Origin: DASUNP01 sp035249305
GTDB taxonomy: Bacteria > Acidobacteriota > Blastocatellia > UBA7656
Direction of reading: 5' to 3'
Length of the DNA: 64,000 nucleotides
NCBI GenBank assembly: GCA_035249305.1
Contig: DATFGQ010000037.1
Location: 74,896 to 138,895 of the forward strand
Numbering within the stretch: position 1 is the first letter of the stretch; each line of letters begins with the position of its first letter. Below, piece after piece: positions 32,883 to 41,857 of the stretch. The translations under genes and the position numbers were made by a program. A model generated the notes under the pieces. It did no database searches. It had not been told where the DNA came from and was given only the letters and a program-made list of their open reading frames with translations.

Positions 32883-35705
32883 ATGCTGGCTGGCGACATT
32901 CCCGAGGCCCTGACCTTTGACGACGTTTCCCTGGTCCCCGCGCGGAGCGACATTCTCCCTAACGAAGCCGATACGACTACGCGCTTCACGCGCAACATCC
33001 CGCTCAACATCCCCATATCGTCGGCCGCGATGGACACCGTGACCGAATCGCACCTGGCGATAGCGATCGCGCAGCAGGGCGGCATAGGCGTCATACATAA
33101 GAACCTGTCGGTCGAAGCCCAGCGCGACGAAGTCGATAAGGTCAAGCGCAGTGAATCGGGCATGATCGTAGACCCCGTGACGATGACGCCCGACCGCCCG
33201 ATCGCGGAAGCGATGGAGATGATGGACCGCTATCACATCTCCGGCGTCCCTATCGTCGAGCATAACGGCCACCTCGTAGGCATACTGACGAACCGCGACC
33301 TGAGGTTCGAAACAAGGCTGAACCTCGCGATCAGCGAGGTGATGACGAAAGAGGACCTCATCACCGTCCCCGTAGGCACGACGCTCAACCAAGCGAAAGC
33401 CATCCTGCAACGCCACCGCGTAGAGAAGCTGCTGGTCGTAGACGAAGACTACCGATTGAAAGGGCTGATCACGGTCAAAGACATTCAGAAAGCGATCAAG
33501 TACCCGCTGGCCGCGAAAGACGACCTGGGGCGATTGAGAGTAGCCGCGGCCATAGGCGCGACGGGCGATTTCTTAGAGCGGGCTGAAGAGCTGGTGCGCG
33601 CGCGCGTAGACGCTCTGGTGATAGACACGGCGCACGGCCATACGGAGACCGTCATCGCGGCGTCAAGAAAGATAAAGAGCCGCTTCCCCGAAATCGATTT
33701 AGTCGTAGGCAACATCGCTACGGCCGAAGCAACAAGAGATTTAATCAGCGCAGGCGTCGACGCGGTTAAGGCGGGAATGGGGCCCGGTAGCATCTGCCTT
33801 CAGGGCGATTCGATGATATTGATGGCCGACAGCAGCGTGAAGCCGATAGCTGAAGTTCAGCCGGGCTATCTGGTCGTAACGCACAGCGGTCGTGTGCAGC
33901 CGGTAACAAAGAAATATCGCCGCCAGTATCGAGGCTCGATCGTGGCGCTGAACATATTCGGCTGCCCAGGGAAGTTACGTGTGACACCTAATCATGAGTT
34001 CCTGGCGGTCTCTTTTGATGTGCCGGCACAGGTGCGCGCAAAGAGCGGCGCGAAATATTTCTTCTCGACCGCAAAGTATAACAGTGGTCTTCGATGGGTG
34101 CGTGCAGACGAACTTAAGGCTCAAGACGCGCTCGCCATACCTAAGCGGAAATACTCCGTCGAAGCGCGCATTTTCGATATGGCGAGGGTAGTGCCTCACT
34201 ATCAGGCCGACGACATGGCCGTGTGGGCAAATAAACCGAGTCGCAATTTCAACAGCGAAAACTACCACGAGCTGGCCGCGCGGTTCGGTACAACGGCGCG
34301 CGTAATCGGCTCAATCGTCACCAGGAAGCGCCGCGTCAAAGACGATCTCGGCGCGCAGGTCGATCAATATCTCGATAGCTCAGGTTATGTCCGAGTGATG
34401 CAGCCTGCGAAGCTGAATCGTTTCATCCCACTTGATGCAAGCTTGATGCGGCTGATCGGTTATTACATCGCTGAAGGTTATAACGCCGGCAAGCAGAATA
34501 ACCGGCAGGCGCGATTCGCCTTCGGCCAGCACGAACGAGCCTATGTCGAGGATGTGCGCCGGCTGGTCGATTCTATTTTCGGCTATCGTGGGACAACAGT
34601 GCATGAGACGCCGCGCCAAGCGCTTGAGGCGCGAGTCAATAATCATGCCATCGCGAGATTCTTTGAGGTGCTCACTCCATGCGGCGCGCGAAACAAGCGA
34701 TTGCCCGGATTCGTACTCAACCAGACGGCCGAGTGCTTGCGTCAATTATTAATCGGCGCACTACGCGGAGATGGCTGTTTGAAGAATCCGCGACGCATCG
34801 CCTACAAAACGGCGTCGCCGCACCTCGCTCACCAGATCGCCGATCTCTTCATGCGGCTGGGCTATCTGCCTTCTATCCAGAGCTACGAGAATAAACGAGA
34901 GAATTGGTCAACTACCTATCAGGTGCGTATCAGCGGCGCGCAATGCGAAAGGTTCGCCGCCGAATTTCCCGAGCTTGGCATTGAGTATCAGGCCCCAATC
35001 AAAGTTAAACAAGATTACTTTGCCGACGAAGACTATTTCTATGTGCCAGTTCGGTCCGCTGAAATAGAAGAAGAGCAGGAGCTTGAAGTCTTCAACCTCG
35101 AAGTAGCCGAAGACCACACTTATGTTGCTAACCGGGTAGCGCTTCACAATTGCACCACGCGAGTCGTGTCGGGCGCGGGCGTGCCACAGATCACGGCGAT
35201 AATCGATTGCGCACGGGCCGCTCGCGGGTCGGGCGTGCCGGTGATTGCCGACGGCGGCATCAAGTATTCGGGCGACATCGCGAAAGCTATTGCCGCGGGC
35301 GCGGACTCGGTGATGATCGGGTCGCTGTTTGCGGGGACCGATGAGAGCCCCGGCGAGATAATCTTATTCCAGGGCCGCTCGTTCAAGGCTTATCGCGGGA
35401 TGGGCTCGCTTGCCGCGATGAGAGAAGGTAGTAAAGATCGCTACGGCCAGGCCGGCGAGACTCAAGTTTCGAAGCTCGTGCCGGAAGGGATCGAAGGGCG
35501 CGTCCCGCACAAAGGCCCGCTCGGCTCGCTCGTCCAACAGCTCGTCGGAGGCTTGCGGTCAGGTATGGGCTATTGCGGCTGCCGCACAATCGCCGATCTG
35601 CAAGAGAAGGCTCGATTCATCCGCGTGACATCGGCCGGCCTGCGCGAGAGCCACGTCCACGACGTCATCATCACGAAGGAAGCGCCTAACTACAGGATAG
35701 AGTAA
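32883..35705 (+). CDS. guaB: Inosine-5'-monophosphate dehydrogenase interrupted by an intein
   Basis: IMP dehydrogenase oxidises IMP to XMP, the committed step to GTP. The frame encodes 940 residues: extein 1-304, intein 305-756, extein 757-940. Removing the intein gives 488 residues, the normal bacterial length. The N-extein has LTFDDVSLVP, the barrel start, and two CBS domains (about 93-205). The C-extein begins with the catalytic cysteine in CTTRVVSGAGVPQ, continues VPVIADGGIKYSGDIAKAIA and the flap GMGSLAAM, and ends normally. After splicing, GPGSI joins CTTR and the cysteine becomes residue 305, the same number as in E. coli. The precursor cannot be an active enzyme because the active-site loop is split. 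No neighbour is in an operon with it. Confidence 0.97.
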   Translation: MLAGDIPEALTFDDVSLVPARSDILPNEADTTTRFTRNIPLNIPISSAAMDTVTESHLAIAIAQQGGIGVIHKNLSVEAQRDEVDKVKRSESGMIVDPVTMTPDRPIAEAMEMMDRYHISGVPIVEHNGHLVGILTNRDLRFETRLNLAISEVMTKEDLITVPVGTTLNQAKAILQRHRVEKLLVVDEDYRLKGLITVKDIQKAIKYPLAAKDDLGRLRVAAAIGATGDFLERAEELVRARVDALVIDTAHGHTETVIAASRKIKSRFPEIDLVVGNIATAEATRDLISAGVDAVKAGMGPGSICLQGDSMILMADSSVKPIAEVQPGYLVVTHSGRVQPVTKKYRRQYRGSIVALNIFGCPGKLRVTPNHEFLAVSFDVPAQVRAKSGAKYFFSTAKYNSGLRWVRADELKAQDALAIPKRKYSVEARIFDMARVVPHYQADDMAVWANKPSRNFNSENYHELAARFGTTARVIGSIVTRKRRVKDDLGAQVDQYLDSSGYVRVMQPAKLNRFIPLDASLMRLIGYYIAEGYNAGKQNNRQARFAFGQHERAYVEDVRRLVDSIFGYRGTTVHETPRQALEARVNNHAIARFFEVLTPCGARNKRLPGFVLNQTAECLRQLLIGALRGDGCLKNPRRIAYKTASPHLAHQIADLFMRLGYLPSIQSYENKRENWSTTYQVRISGAQCERFAAEFPELGIEYQAPIKVKQDYFADEDYFYVPVRSAEIEEEQELEVFNLEVAEDHTYVANRVALHNCTTRVVSGAGVPQITAIIDCARAARGSGVPVIADGGIKYSGDIAKAIAAGADSVMIGSLFAGTDESPGEIILFQGRSFKAYRGMGSLAAMREGSKDRYGQAGETQVSKLVPEGIEGRVPHKGPLGSLVQQLVGGLRSGMGYCGCRTIADLQEKARFIRVTSAGLRESHVHDVIITKEAPNYRIE
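33795..35150 (+). other. Intein with LAGLIDADG endonuclease domain, in guaB
   Basis: A 452-residue in-frame insertion, residues 305-756. The splicing motifs are complete: Cys1 in block A (CLQGDSMILMADSSVKPIAE), Thr368 and His371 in block B (LRVTPNHEFLAV), block F (VFNLEVAEDHTYVAN) and the terminal VALHN, with penultimate His755, Asn756 and Cys+1. Between them are two LAGLIDADG dodecapeptides, LMRLIGYYIAEG (521-532) and LLIGALRGDGCL (622-633), with catalytic acidic residues Glu531 and Asp630, so the homing endonuclease looks intact. The insertion is visibly less GC-rich than the exteins, consistent with transfer. Splicing is expected to be Cys1/Asn/Cys+1 type. Confidence 0.95.
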
Positions 35706-35749
35706 CGGCTGTTTGAAAAAACATGCCGTAGGCCCCGAGGGCATGGTTC

Positions 35750-35960
35750 AATAAGCCTCGAAGAGGCGAGATTCGATAGCCCGGCGCAACGCGCCGGGTT
35801 ACGCACGTATACAAGACGAAGCCCTGAAAGGGCGACATAACGATTGCGCCCTTTCAGGGCTCTTCATTAATTAACAATGCGTTTCCAGGGGCGTTGCCCC
35901 TGGCTATTGAATAGCGCCTCTTCGAGGCTTATTGAATCTCGCTTCTTCGAGGCTTTTCAT
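35750..35960. repeat. Palindrome cluster C with composite element copy (-)
   Basis: The composite element is at 35771-35912 in reverse orientation (ATTCGATAG then CCCGGCGC hairpin ... CCAGGGGCGTTGCCCCTGG then CTATTGAAT). Flanking small hairpins are GCCTCGAAGAGGCG (35754), GCGCCTCTTCGAGGC (35915) and a degenerate copy near 35941. It lies between guaB and the lipid kinase-like gene; both genes point the same way. The remaining 100 bases to the next start hold no evident feature. Confidence 0.92.
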
Positions 35961-36078
35961 TCGATTGTCCGATAAATCCTGCGCCTGACACAGGCTTGCT
36001 GCTCGATTGCCCCCGGTTTTACAATACTTATAGCTGTTTTTCGGCGGCATCGAACTTGCAATAAACCTTTTTGCGGCA

Positions 36079-36978
36079 ATGGACCAGAAGCGGGCAACCA
36101 TAATCTATAACCCTATGTCGGGCCGTCCGGCTCGGCGCGCGGACAATGCTCGCCTTATGGCTGAATTGCTCGCACGAAGCGGCATCTCTGCCGAAGCACG
36201 CGCTACGGCCGGGCCGGATGACGCGACTCGGCTCGCCCGCGAAGCCGTGAATGCCGGCTCAGACATAATCATCAGCTACGGCGGCGACGGCACGCTCAAC
36301 GAAGTCTTGCAGGGCATAGTCGGCAGCAGCGCCTCGCTCGCGGTATGGGCCGGCGGCACCGCAAACGTCGTGGCGCGCGACCTCTGCCTCCCCGCAGACA
36401 TTGAGCAGTTGGCCGACATCATCGCGGCAGGCAAGACCTCGCGCATCACACTCGGGCTCGCGCGAAGCGACCAGGACGAGGCAAAGCAACGATACTTCTT
36501 CATGTTCGCGGGCATAGGGCTTGACGCCTCCATAGCTCGCAAGGTCAATCGGAAGCTCAAGCGCCGCACGGGCGAGTTCGCTTTCTGGGTCGAGGGCCTC
36601 AAACACATCCTGACGTGGCGCGCAGAGACATTCGTCATCGACATCGACGGAAAGAAGTTCGAGAGCGTCTTTGCGCTCATAGGCAACGGCAAGGGCTACG
36701 GCGGCGGATTCTGTCTCGCCCCGAACGCCAGGCTCGAAGAGCCGATGTTTGAAGTCTACATAGTCCCGAAACGAGCGACCAACTTTGCTTACCTGCGCGA
36801 CCTGGCCGCGGTGGCGCGAGGCAACCCTGCGATAAAAGGCGTCAACATAGTGAAAGGCCGTCACGTCAAAGCTAACTCTTCGCACGAGCCATGGGTTGAG
36901 GTTGACGGCGAGTTGATCGGACCCCTCCCGATGACGTTCGATGTGGTGCCCGACGCGCTCTCTGTGATTGTCCCTTAA
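36079..36978 (+). CDS. Diacylglycerol kinase-family lipid kinase
   Basis: A 299-residue protein of the DAGK catalytic family (YegS/BmrU/DgkB type), which phosphorylates lipid substrates with ATP. Motifs are YNPMSGRP at the N-terminus, the nucleotide-binding ISYGGDGTLNEVLQGI and VWAGGTANVVARDL, then GIGLDASI in the C-terminal beta-sandwich domain, and DGELIGPLPMTFDVVP at the end. ATG 36079 is close to the family start. The lipid substrate is unknown. A TPR protein gene follows 36 bases downstream and may be cotranscribed. Confidence 0.92.
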   Translation: MDQKRATIIYNPMSGRPARRADNARLMAELLARSGISAEARATAGPDDATRLAREAVNAGSDIIISYGGDGTLNEVLQGIVGSSASLAVWAGGTANVVARDLCLPADIEQLADIIAAGKTSRITLGLARSDQDEAKQRYFFMFAGIGLDASIARKVNRKLKRRTGEFAFWVEGLKHILTWRAETFVIDIDGKKFESVFALIGNGKGYGGGFCLAPNARLEEPMFEVYIVPKRATNFAYLRDLAAVARGNPAIKGVNIVKGRHVKANSSHEPWVEVDGELIGPLPMTFDVVPDALSVIVP

Positions 36979-37014
36979 GGCGGCGCGGGCGTATATGGTT
37001 TAGGAGATTTTAAG

Positions 37015-38247
37015 ATGCGTGCAGTACTGATTTCTTTCTTAGCGTTTGTGATACTGATTTCAAATTCATTCGCCGTCGCGCAGACCGCGACAGCCGCCTC
37101 CGCAAAGCCCGCCGCGGCCTTCGACGCGGCGGAGTTCGAGCGCTTGAGGGTCGAAGGCAACGATTTGCTTTACAACCTCGACTACCAGACGGCGCGCGAG
37201 CGCTACACGCGTATGACGCGCATGGCCCCGGACCACCCGGCCGGGTATGTCAACTTAGCTAACAACCTCTGGCTCGAAACCTTGAACGCGAGCCGCAGGC
37301 TGTCGACTTCGGTCTATTCGAGCGGGTCGTTTTACGCGCAGGACGCCGAGGAGGACGAGGTCAACAAGAAGCGCGAGCGCGAGTTCAACGAGCTCATAAA
37401 GCAGGCGCTGGCCGTGGCGAAGGCGCGGTTAGACAAGGACCCCCAAGACGTAGAGGCGCTCTATTACAGCGCCGCGGCTCAAGGGCTGCGCGCGGGCTAC
37501 AGCGTCAGCGTCAAGCGCAGCTTCCGCAAAGCCATCGGCGACGCCAACGGCTCTGTCAAGACTCAGAAGCGCGTAGTCAAGCTCGACCCCAACTACACGG
37601 ACGCGTACCTGAGCATAGGGCTTTACGAGTACGTTATCGACAGCCTGCCGTTTTTCTGGCGCACGCTGGCAAGACTCGCGGGGCTGAGCGGGTCGAAGAA
37701 GCGCGGCATAGAGCAGCTTGAGCGAGTAGTCGCAAACGGCAAGTACGCGGCCGACGACGCGCGCGTGCTTTTGATAGGCATCTACGGCCGGGAGGGCAAG
37801 CCCGACCGCGCGCTGGAACTCATCAGCCACCTGGCCACCAAGTACCCGCGCAATTATTTGTTCGGAGTCGAGCGCGCGGCGATGCTCTATAAGATGAATC
37901 GCGCAGACGAGGCGAACCGCGCGTTTGCCGACATGCTAAAAGACGAGCGGATCAGTCAGGCGGCTACGGACCTTATTAATTACCAGTGGGCCGAAAACCT
38001 GACGGCAAGGGGCGAGTACGCCGCGGCCATAGAGCGATACGCGGTTGTCAAGAAATGGCCGAAGTCGGAGCCGGGACTCGTGTCGCTTGCGCACCTGCAC
38101 GCGGGCCAGGCGCTCGACATGCTCGGCAAGCGCGAAGAGGCCGTGGCCGAATACCATATCGTGCTGAAGCGCGAAAAGATCTTTGACTCGCACAAGCTCG
38201 CGGCTCAGTACGTTAAGAAGCCATACAGCCCCGCTGCGAAAGGATAG
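37015..38247 (+). CDS. Secreted TPR-repeat protein
   Basis: A 410-residue protein with a Sec signal (residues 1-24, ending AVAQ) and helical repeats of the tetratricopeptide type from about residue 45 (LLYNLDYQTARERYTRMTRM, APDHPAGYVNLANNLW, YLFGVERAAMLYKMNRADEA, LVSLAHLHAGQALDMLGKRE). No enzymatic motif. It probably acts as a periplasmic or surface scaffold. ATG follows TTAGGAG. The gene is 36 bases after the lipid kinase-like gene. Confidence 0.8.
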   Translation: MRAVLISFLAFVILISNSFAVAQTATAASAKPAAAFDAAEFERLRVEGNDLLYNLDYQTARERYTRMTRMAPDHPAGYVNLANNLWLETLNASRRLSTSVYSSGSFYAQDAEEDEVNKKREREFNELIKQALAVAKARLDKDPQDVEALYYSAAAQGLRAGYSVSVKRSFRKAIGDANGSVKTQKRVVKLDPNYTDAYLSIGLYEYVIDSLPFFWRTLARLAGLSGSKKRGIEQLERVVANGKYAADDARVLLIGIYGREGKPDRALELISHLATKYPRNYLFGVERAAMLYKMNRADEANRAFADMLKDERISQAATDLINYQWAENLTARGEYAAAIERYAVVKKWPKSEPGLVSLAHLHAGQALDMLGKREEAVAEYHIVLKREKIFDSHKLAAQYVKKPYSPAAKG

Positions 38248-38261
38248 TGATTGAAAGAACC

Positions 38262-38357
38262 CTGTAGGGGCAGCCCTTGTGGCTGCCCGGATCGCCGAAG
38301 GCGATGACCGTCATGACCTAACGGCCATCCGGGCGGGGACAAGCCCCGCCCCTACAG
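38262..38357. repeat. Interspersed palindrome of the CTGTAGGGGC type
   Basis: A 96-bp element with end arms CTGTAGGGGC and GCCCCTACAG and internal inverted segments GGCAGCC and GGCTGCC, with GGCGGGGACAAGCCCCGCC near the right end. It differs from the five composite clusters. It lies in the 198-base gap between the TPR protein and the membrane protein and can form a long hairpin. Confidence 0.8.
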
Positions 38358-38445
38358 AGTTATGTAATTGCAACTCGCTAAAGTAACTGTGTCGGCGGTA
38401 AAAGAATCAACGGAAGGTCGATCACTGACCAACCGTGAGCGCGAC

Positions 38446-39009
38446 ATGACGCCGCGCTTCCGGCTGCTCGGCATAGCTCCGCTCATGTTCTTTACCGCTC
38501 ACCTGCTCTTTTATTTGACGGACGAGTTTTACGCCTCCAACCGCGGCGTCGAGAACATGCTCTGGATGTGCAACGTCGGAAATCTGGTGCTCGGAGTGGG
38601 GCTGCTCGTCGGGCTGCCGCGCGTGGTAAGGCTTGCCGTGATCTGGCTGATCCCAGGATTGCCGCTCTGGGTCTTTGACGCGGTGCTGCGCGGCGGGTTG
38701 CTCTTCACATCTTTCCTCACGCACATAGGCGGCCTCTGTGTGGGGCTGATCGCGATGCGCCGCGTGCGCGCGGAGAAGTGGACCTGGGCGTATGGGTTCG
38801 CCTGGTACCTGCTGGTCCAGCAACTGAGCAGGCTCTTCACATCCGAGTTCTGGAACGTGAACGTCGCTCACAAGATGTATTCAGGGTACGAACAGGTGGT
38901 CAGTCAGTACTGGCAGTTCTGGGTTTTGACGAGCCTGATGGTTGCGGCAGGGTTGTTCATCCTCGGATTCATTTTGATAAAACTCTTCCCCCCGCGCGCC
39001 GCCGGTTGA
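38446..39009 (+). CDS. Hypothetical multi-pass membrane protein
   Basis: About 187 residues, with roughly five membrane helices (MFFTAHLLFYL; GNLVLGVGLLVGL; RLAVIWLIPGLPLWVF; the region around residues 85-105; and the C-terminal LMVAAGLFILGFILIKLF). No family recognised. ATG at 38446 was chosen over a TTG at 38368 because it begins shortly before the first helix; the choice is uncertain. The alkaline-phosphatase-superfamily gene follows 48 bases later and may be in the same transcript. Confidence 0.6.
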   Translation: MTPRFRLLGIAPLMFFTAHLLFYLTDEFYASNRGVENMLWMCNVGNLVLGVGLLVGLPRVVRLAVIWLIPGLPLWVFDAVLRGGLLFTSFLTHIGGLCVGLIAMRRVRAEKWTWAYGFAWYLLVQQLSRLFTSEFWNVNVAHKMYSGYEQVVSQYWQFWVLTSLMVAAGLFILGFILIKLFPPRAAG

Positions 39010-39057
39010 CGGGCGACCGCAACACTCACGCTCTTTAAGTTTGAAAGGTGAACCAGT

Positions 39058-40317
39058 ATGTCTTTGAGCAATTCAGAGGTGCGGCCTAAGCGCCGGTTGG
39101 TGCTTGCGCTCGACGGCGTGCCGTGGCAGGTGATCGATGAAACCCGCTCTGGCGGCCACTTTCGCGTCTTCAAGGAGCCCGCGCGAGTGATCTCCCCCTT
39201 CCCCACGATGACCAACATAGGCATGTGCGCGATGCTCGGCGCACCGAAGACGCGTGGCTACGAACAGCTCTACTTCGACCGCGAGCGCGGGCGCATGTGC
39301 GGCGGGCACGTGAAGTACATCAAGAGCCGCAAGCAGGACCCCGCGCGGCGCGGATACAACCACCTGCTCGATTATGAAGAGCCCATGCAGTTCGAGTTTC
39401 TGGTCTACTTCCTGCCCGAGCGTATATTCTCGGCCGACCTTGCGCGCCTGCTCGACGCGTTTAAGAGATCCGAAGCGCCCGTCTTTTACGCCTTCTTGAA
39501 ATCGACGGACGGCGTCGTGCACCTTGGCGGGCGCGAAAAGCTGTTGCCCGCGCTCGCGCAGCTCGACGCGGCGCTCGCACAGCTTTACGAAGACCACCGC
39601 GGCGAGCTTGAGATCATGGTCTATTCGGATCACGGCAACACGATCATGCCTTTCAAGCGCGTGCCGATGAGAAGGCACCTGGCCCAGTTCGGGTTCAAGA
39701 CCACGAGCAGGATCGACGGCCGTCACAGCCTGATAATACCTGGGTTCGGCCTTTGCAGCTACGCGCCGATCTTTACGGCCGCCGAGAACCGCAGGGAGGT
39801 GGCCGAGGCTCTGACCATGCTTTCAGGCGTAGACTTTTCGGTCTTCCGCCCGCTCGACGACGGCAGCGACACTACGGAGCTGATAGGGGCCGACGGCCAC
39901 GCGCGGATTCATTACGACCGCGCGGGCCGCGCGTTTCGCTACGAGGCGGTCGCGGGCGATCCGCTCAAGCTCGCGGCTATCATCGAGAACCTCGAAGCCG
40001 GCGGGCTGATCGATAAGCGCGGTTACGCGCGGGACCGCGTCTGGTTTGAAGCGACGAAAGATCACATCTACCCGGACGCGCTCAGCAACATCTGGTATTC
40101 CGTGCGCGAGCACGTGGAGTCGACGGCCGACGTGCTGGTGAGCTTCAAGGACGGCTATTGCTATGGCAGCAAACTCTTCGAGCGGCTCGTCACGCTGGTG
40201 GCGACGCACGGCAGCGCGTTGCGCTCGACCAGCTACGCCTTCCTGATGTCGACGCACCGCGAGACGGCCGCGCACCTGCGAGCCGGCGAGGCGCGCTCGA
40301 TGCTGCGCGCTTCGTAA
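39058..40317 (+). CDS. Alkaline phosphatase-superfamily (type I phosphodiesterase/nucleotide pyrophosphatase-like) protein
   Basis: A 419-residue cytosolic protein without signal peptide. Metal-site features of the superfamily are visible: the first Asp in LVLALDGVPW, the Thr nucleophile region in PFPTMTN, Asp and His in STDGVVH, and VYSDHGNT. These match the two-zinc phosphodiesterase/nucleotide pyrophosphatase group. The absence of an export signal is unusual for that group. Substrate unknown. ATG follows AAAGGTG. Confidence 0.8.
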   Translation: MSLSNSEVRPKRRLVLALDGVPWQVIDETRSGGHFRVFKEPARVISPFPTMTNIGMCAMLGAPKTRGYEQLYFDRERGRMCGGHVKYIKSRKQDPARRGYNHLLDYEEPMQFEFLVYFLPERIFSADLARLLDAFKRSEAPVFYAFLKSTDGVVHLGGREKLLPALAQLDAALAQLYEDHRGELEIMVYSDHGNTIMPFKRVPMRRHLAQFGFKTTSRIDGRHSLIIPGFGLCSYAPIFTAAENRREVAEALTMLSGVDFSVFRPLDDGSDTTELIGADGHARIHYDRAGRAFRYEAVAGDPLKLAAIIENLEAGGLIDKRGYARDRVWFEATKDHIYPDALSNIWYSVREHVESTADVLVSFKDGYCYGSKLFERLVTLVATHGSALRSTSYAFLMSTHRETAAHLRAGEARSMLRAS

Positions 40318-40332
40318 TCGATTTTCTCTTCC

Positions 40333-40507
40333 GTCCCGCAGGGGCGCGGATTCAATAGCCAGCGGCATCGCCCCTGGAAACGGATTGCCATAAATCAGAA
40401 GCCCTGAAAGGGCGGTATAACTATCGCGCCCTTTCAGGGCTTTTTCTTGTATGACGCATCACCCGGCGCGTTGCGCCGGGCTATTGAATTTCGCCTCTTC
40501 GAGGCTT
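40333..40507. repeat. Palindrome cluster D with composite element copy (+)
   Basis: The composite element is at 40350-40489, orientation as in A and B, ATTCAATAG to CTATTGAAT. The first hairpin is degenerate (CCAGCGGCATCGCCCCTGG). Flanks hold CCCGCAGGGGCG (40335) and GCCTCTTCGAGGC (40493). It sits between the phosphatase-like gene and the AlbA_2 gene, whose ATG is 50 bases after the end. Confidence 0.92.
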
Positions 40508-40557
40508 TCTAAAGACTGTGCTATGATTTTTTTACTTCATTGACAAGAGGTTTAGCC

Positions 40558-41850
40558 ATGGCACGCGGGAGAAGGTTCAGGACGACGCGGCGCAGCCCCG
40601 ATAGCGAGCGCTCTTTATTTGAACAGAAACTGACCGGACGCTATTCGCGCACGCTCGACCGCACGGACCTGCTGGGCCTCATACGCGGCGGCGAAGACAC
40701 GCACCTCGAATTCAAAATCCGCCTGGTCAACACCGAAAAGATCATCGCAGAGATAGTCGCTATGGCTAACTCGGGCGGCGGCGCGATCATCTTCGGCGTA
40801 AACGACCAGCGCCGCCTCGAAGGGCTGGACGACCCCGAACTGGTCGAAGAGCAGCTCATAGACATATGCCGCAACCAGATCAAGCCCCCGATACTCCCGC
40901 GCATAGACAAGGTCTCTTTCGATAACGCCGTCCGCATAGTCGTGCTCCAGGTCGACGACCGCCGCGCCCCGCACCAGACGCCCGACAACCGCTTCTTCAT
41001 CCGCATCGGCTCGACAAAGCGCGAGGCCGACGGCGCGGAGATCGCGGCCCTGTTCGCGCACTCGCGCGCGGCTTCGTTTGAAGACATGCCGCTGGTCCGC
41101 GCCGCCATCGAAGACGTTGACGAGGCCCTGGTCTGGAGCTACGTGCGCGACCTCGAAGGCGAGACCTTCCGCGAGCCCGCGGGCTTCCCGACGGCCGAAG
41201 CCATGCGCGAGCTCGCCCTCGCGGCCGATTACGGGATGAGCATAACGCCCACGCTCGCCGGCTTTCTGCTGTTCGGCCGCGCTTCGGCCGTCGAGCAGAT
41301 CATCCCGCAAAGCAAGCTCACCCTCGCGCGGTTTTCCGGCAGCGACGCGAACTCGCCCGTCGTCGAGCGCGCAGAGGTCTTCGGCAACCTGACAAGGTTG
41401 TTCGATCAGGCGACGGCCTTCATCAAGCGTTACGCGGACCTGTGGGACGCGCGCCCGCCTCGCGCCGCGGCGAACGGCGATGGGCGCGAGCCCGTCCGCG
41501 CGCGCGCCAACTACTCGAAGGACGCGGCCGTCGAAGCGCTCACGAACATGCTGGTACACAGCGATTATTCGATCGGCGGGTCGAGCTCGCGCCTCTTCCT
41601 GTTCGACGATCGAATGGAGTTTGTAAACCCCGCGCGCACGACCGGCCTGACGCGCCGGGCCGTAGAGCTGGGCGCGCCGACCGCGCCGAACCCGCGCCTC
41701 CACCACGTCTTCACAAGCCTGGAGTACGGCATCGCAGCCGGACGCCGCGGCCTGCCCGCGCTCAGGCGCGCACACTACGCATTCACCCGCCGCGAGCCGC
41801 GCATTTCCCTGCTCAACGGCGAGTTCCGCCTCGAACTCGCGGGCGTGTGA
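40558..41850 (+). CDS. AlbA_2/Schlafen-domain ATP-binding regulator-like protein
   Basis: A 430-residue protein of the RNA polymerase-associated/ATP-dependent helicase-regulator family. The AlbA_2 (Schlafen-like) domain lies at residues about 25-150 (HLEFKIRLVNTEKI, IVAMANSGGGAIIFGVND). The C-terminal GHKL-like ATPase part is at about residues 320-360 (DAAVEALTNMLVHSDYSI and the following strand). Such proteins occur as transcription regulators and in defence loci; nothing nearby shows a defence context. The C-terminal winged-helix tail of many members is not apparent. ATG 40558 has AAGAGG upstream. Confidence 0.8.
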   Translation: MARGRRFRTTRRSPDSERSLFEQKLTGRYSRTLDRTDLLGLIRGGEDTHLEFKIRLVNTEKIIAEIVAMANSGGGAIIFGVNDQRRLEGLDDPELVEEQLIDICRNQIKPPILPRIDKVSFDNAVRIVVLQVDDRRAPHQTPDNRFFIRIGSTKREADGAEIAALFAHSRAASFEDMPLVRAAIEDVDEALVWSYVRDLEGETFREPAGFPTAEAMRELALAADYGMSITPTLAGFLLFGRASAVEQIIPQSKLTLARFSGSDANSPVVERAEVFGNLTRLFDQATAFIKRYADLWDARPPRAAANGDGREPVRARANYSKDAAVEALTNMLVHSDYSIGGSSSRLFLFDDRMEFVNPARTTGLTRRAVELGAPTAPNPRLHHVFTSLEYGIAAGRRGLPALRRAHYAFTRREPRISLLNGEFRLELAGV

Positions 41851-41857
41851 GCGAACT

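Noticed and set aside
40539..40544. TTGACA just before the AlbA_2 gene as a -35 box
   Set aside because: It is only about 14 bases before the ATG, leaving no room for a -10 and leader.
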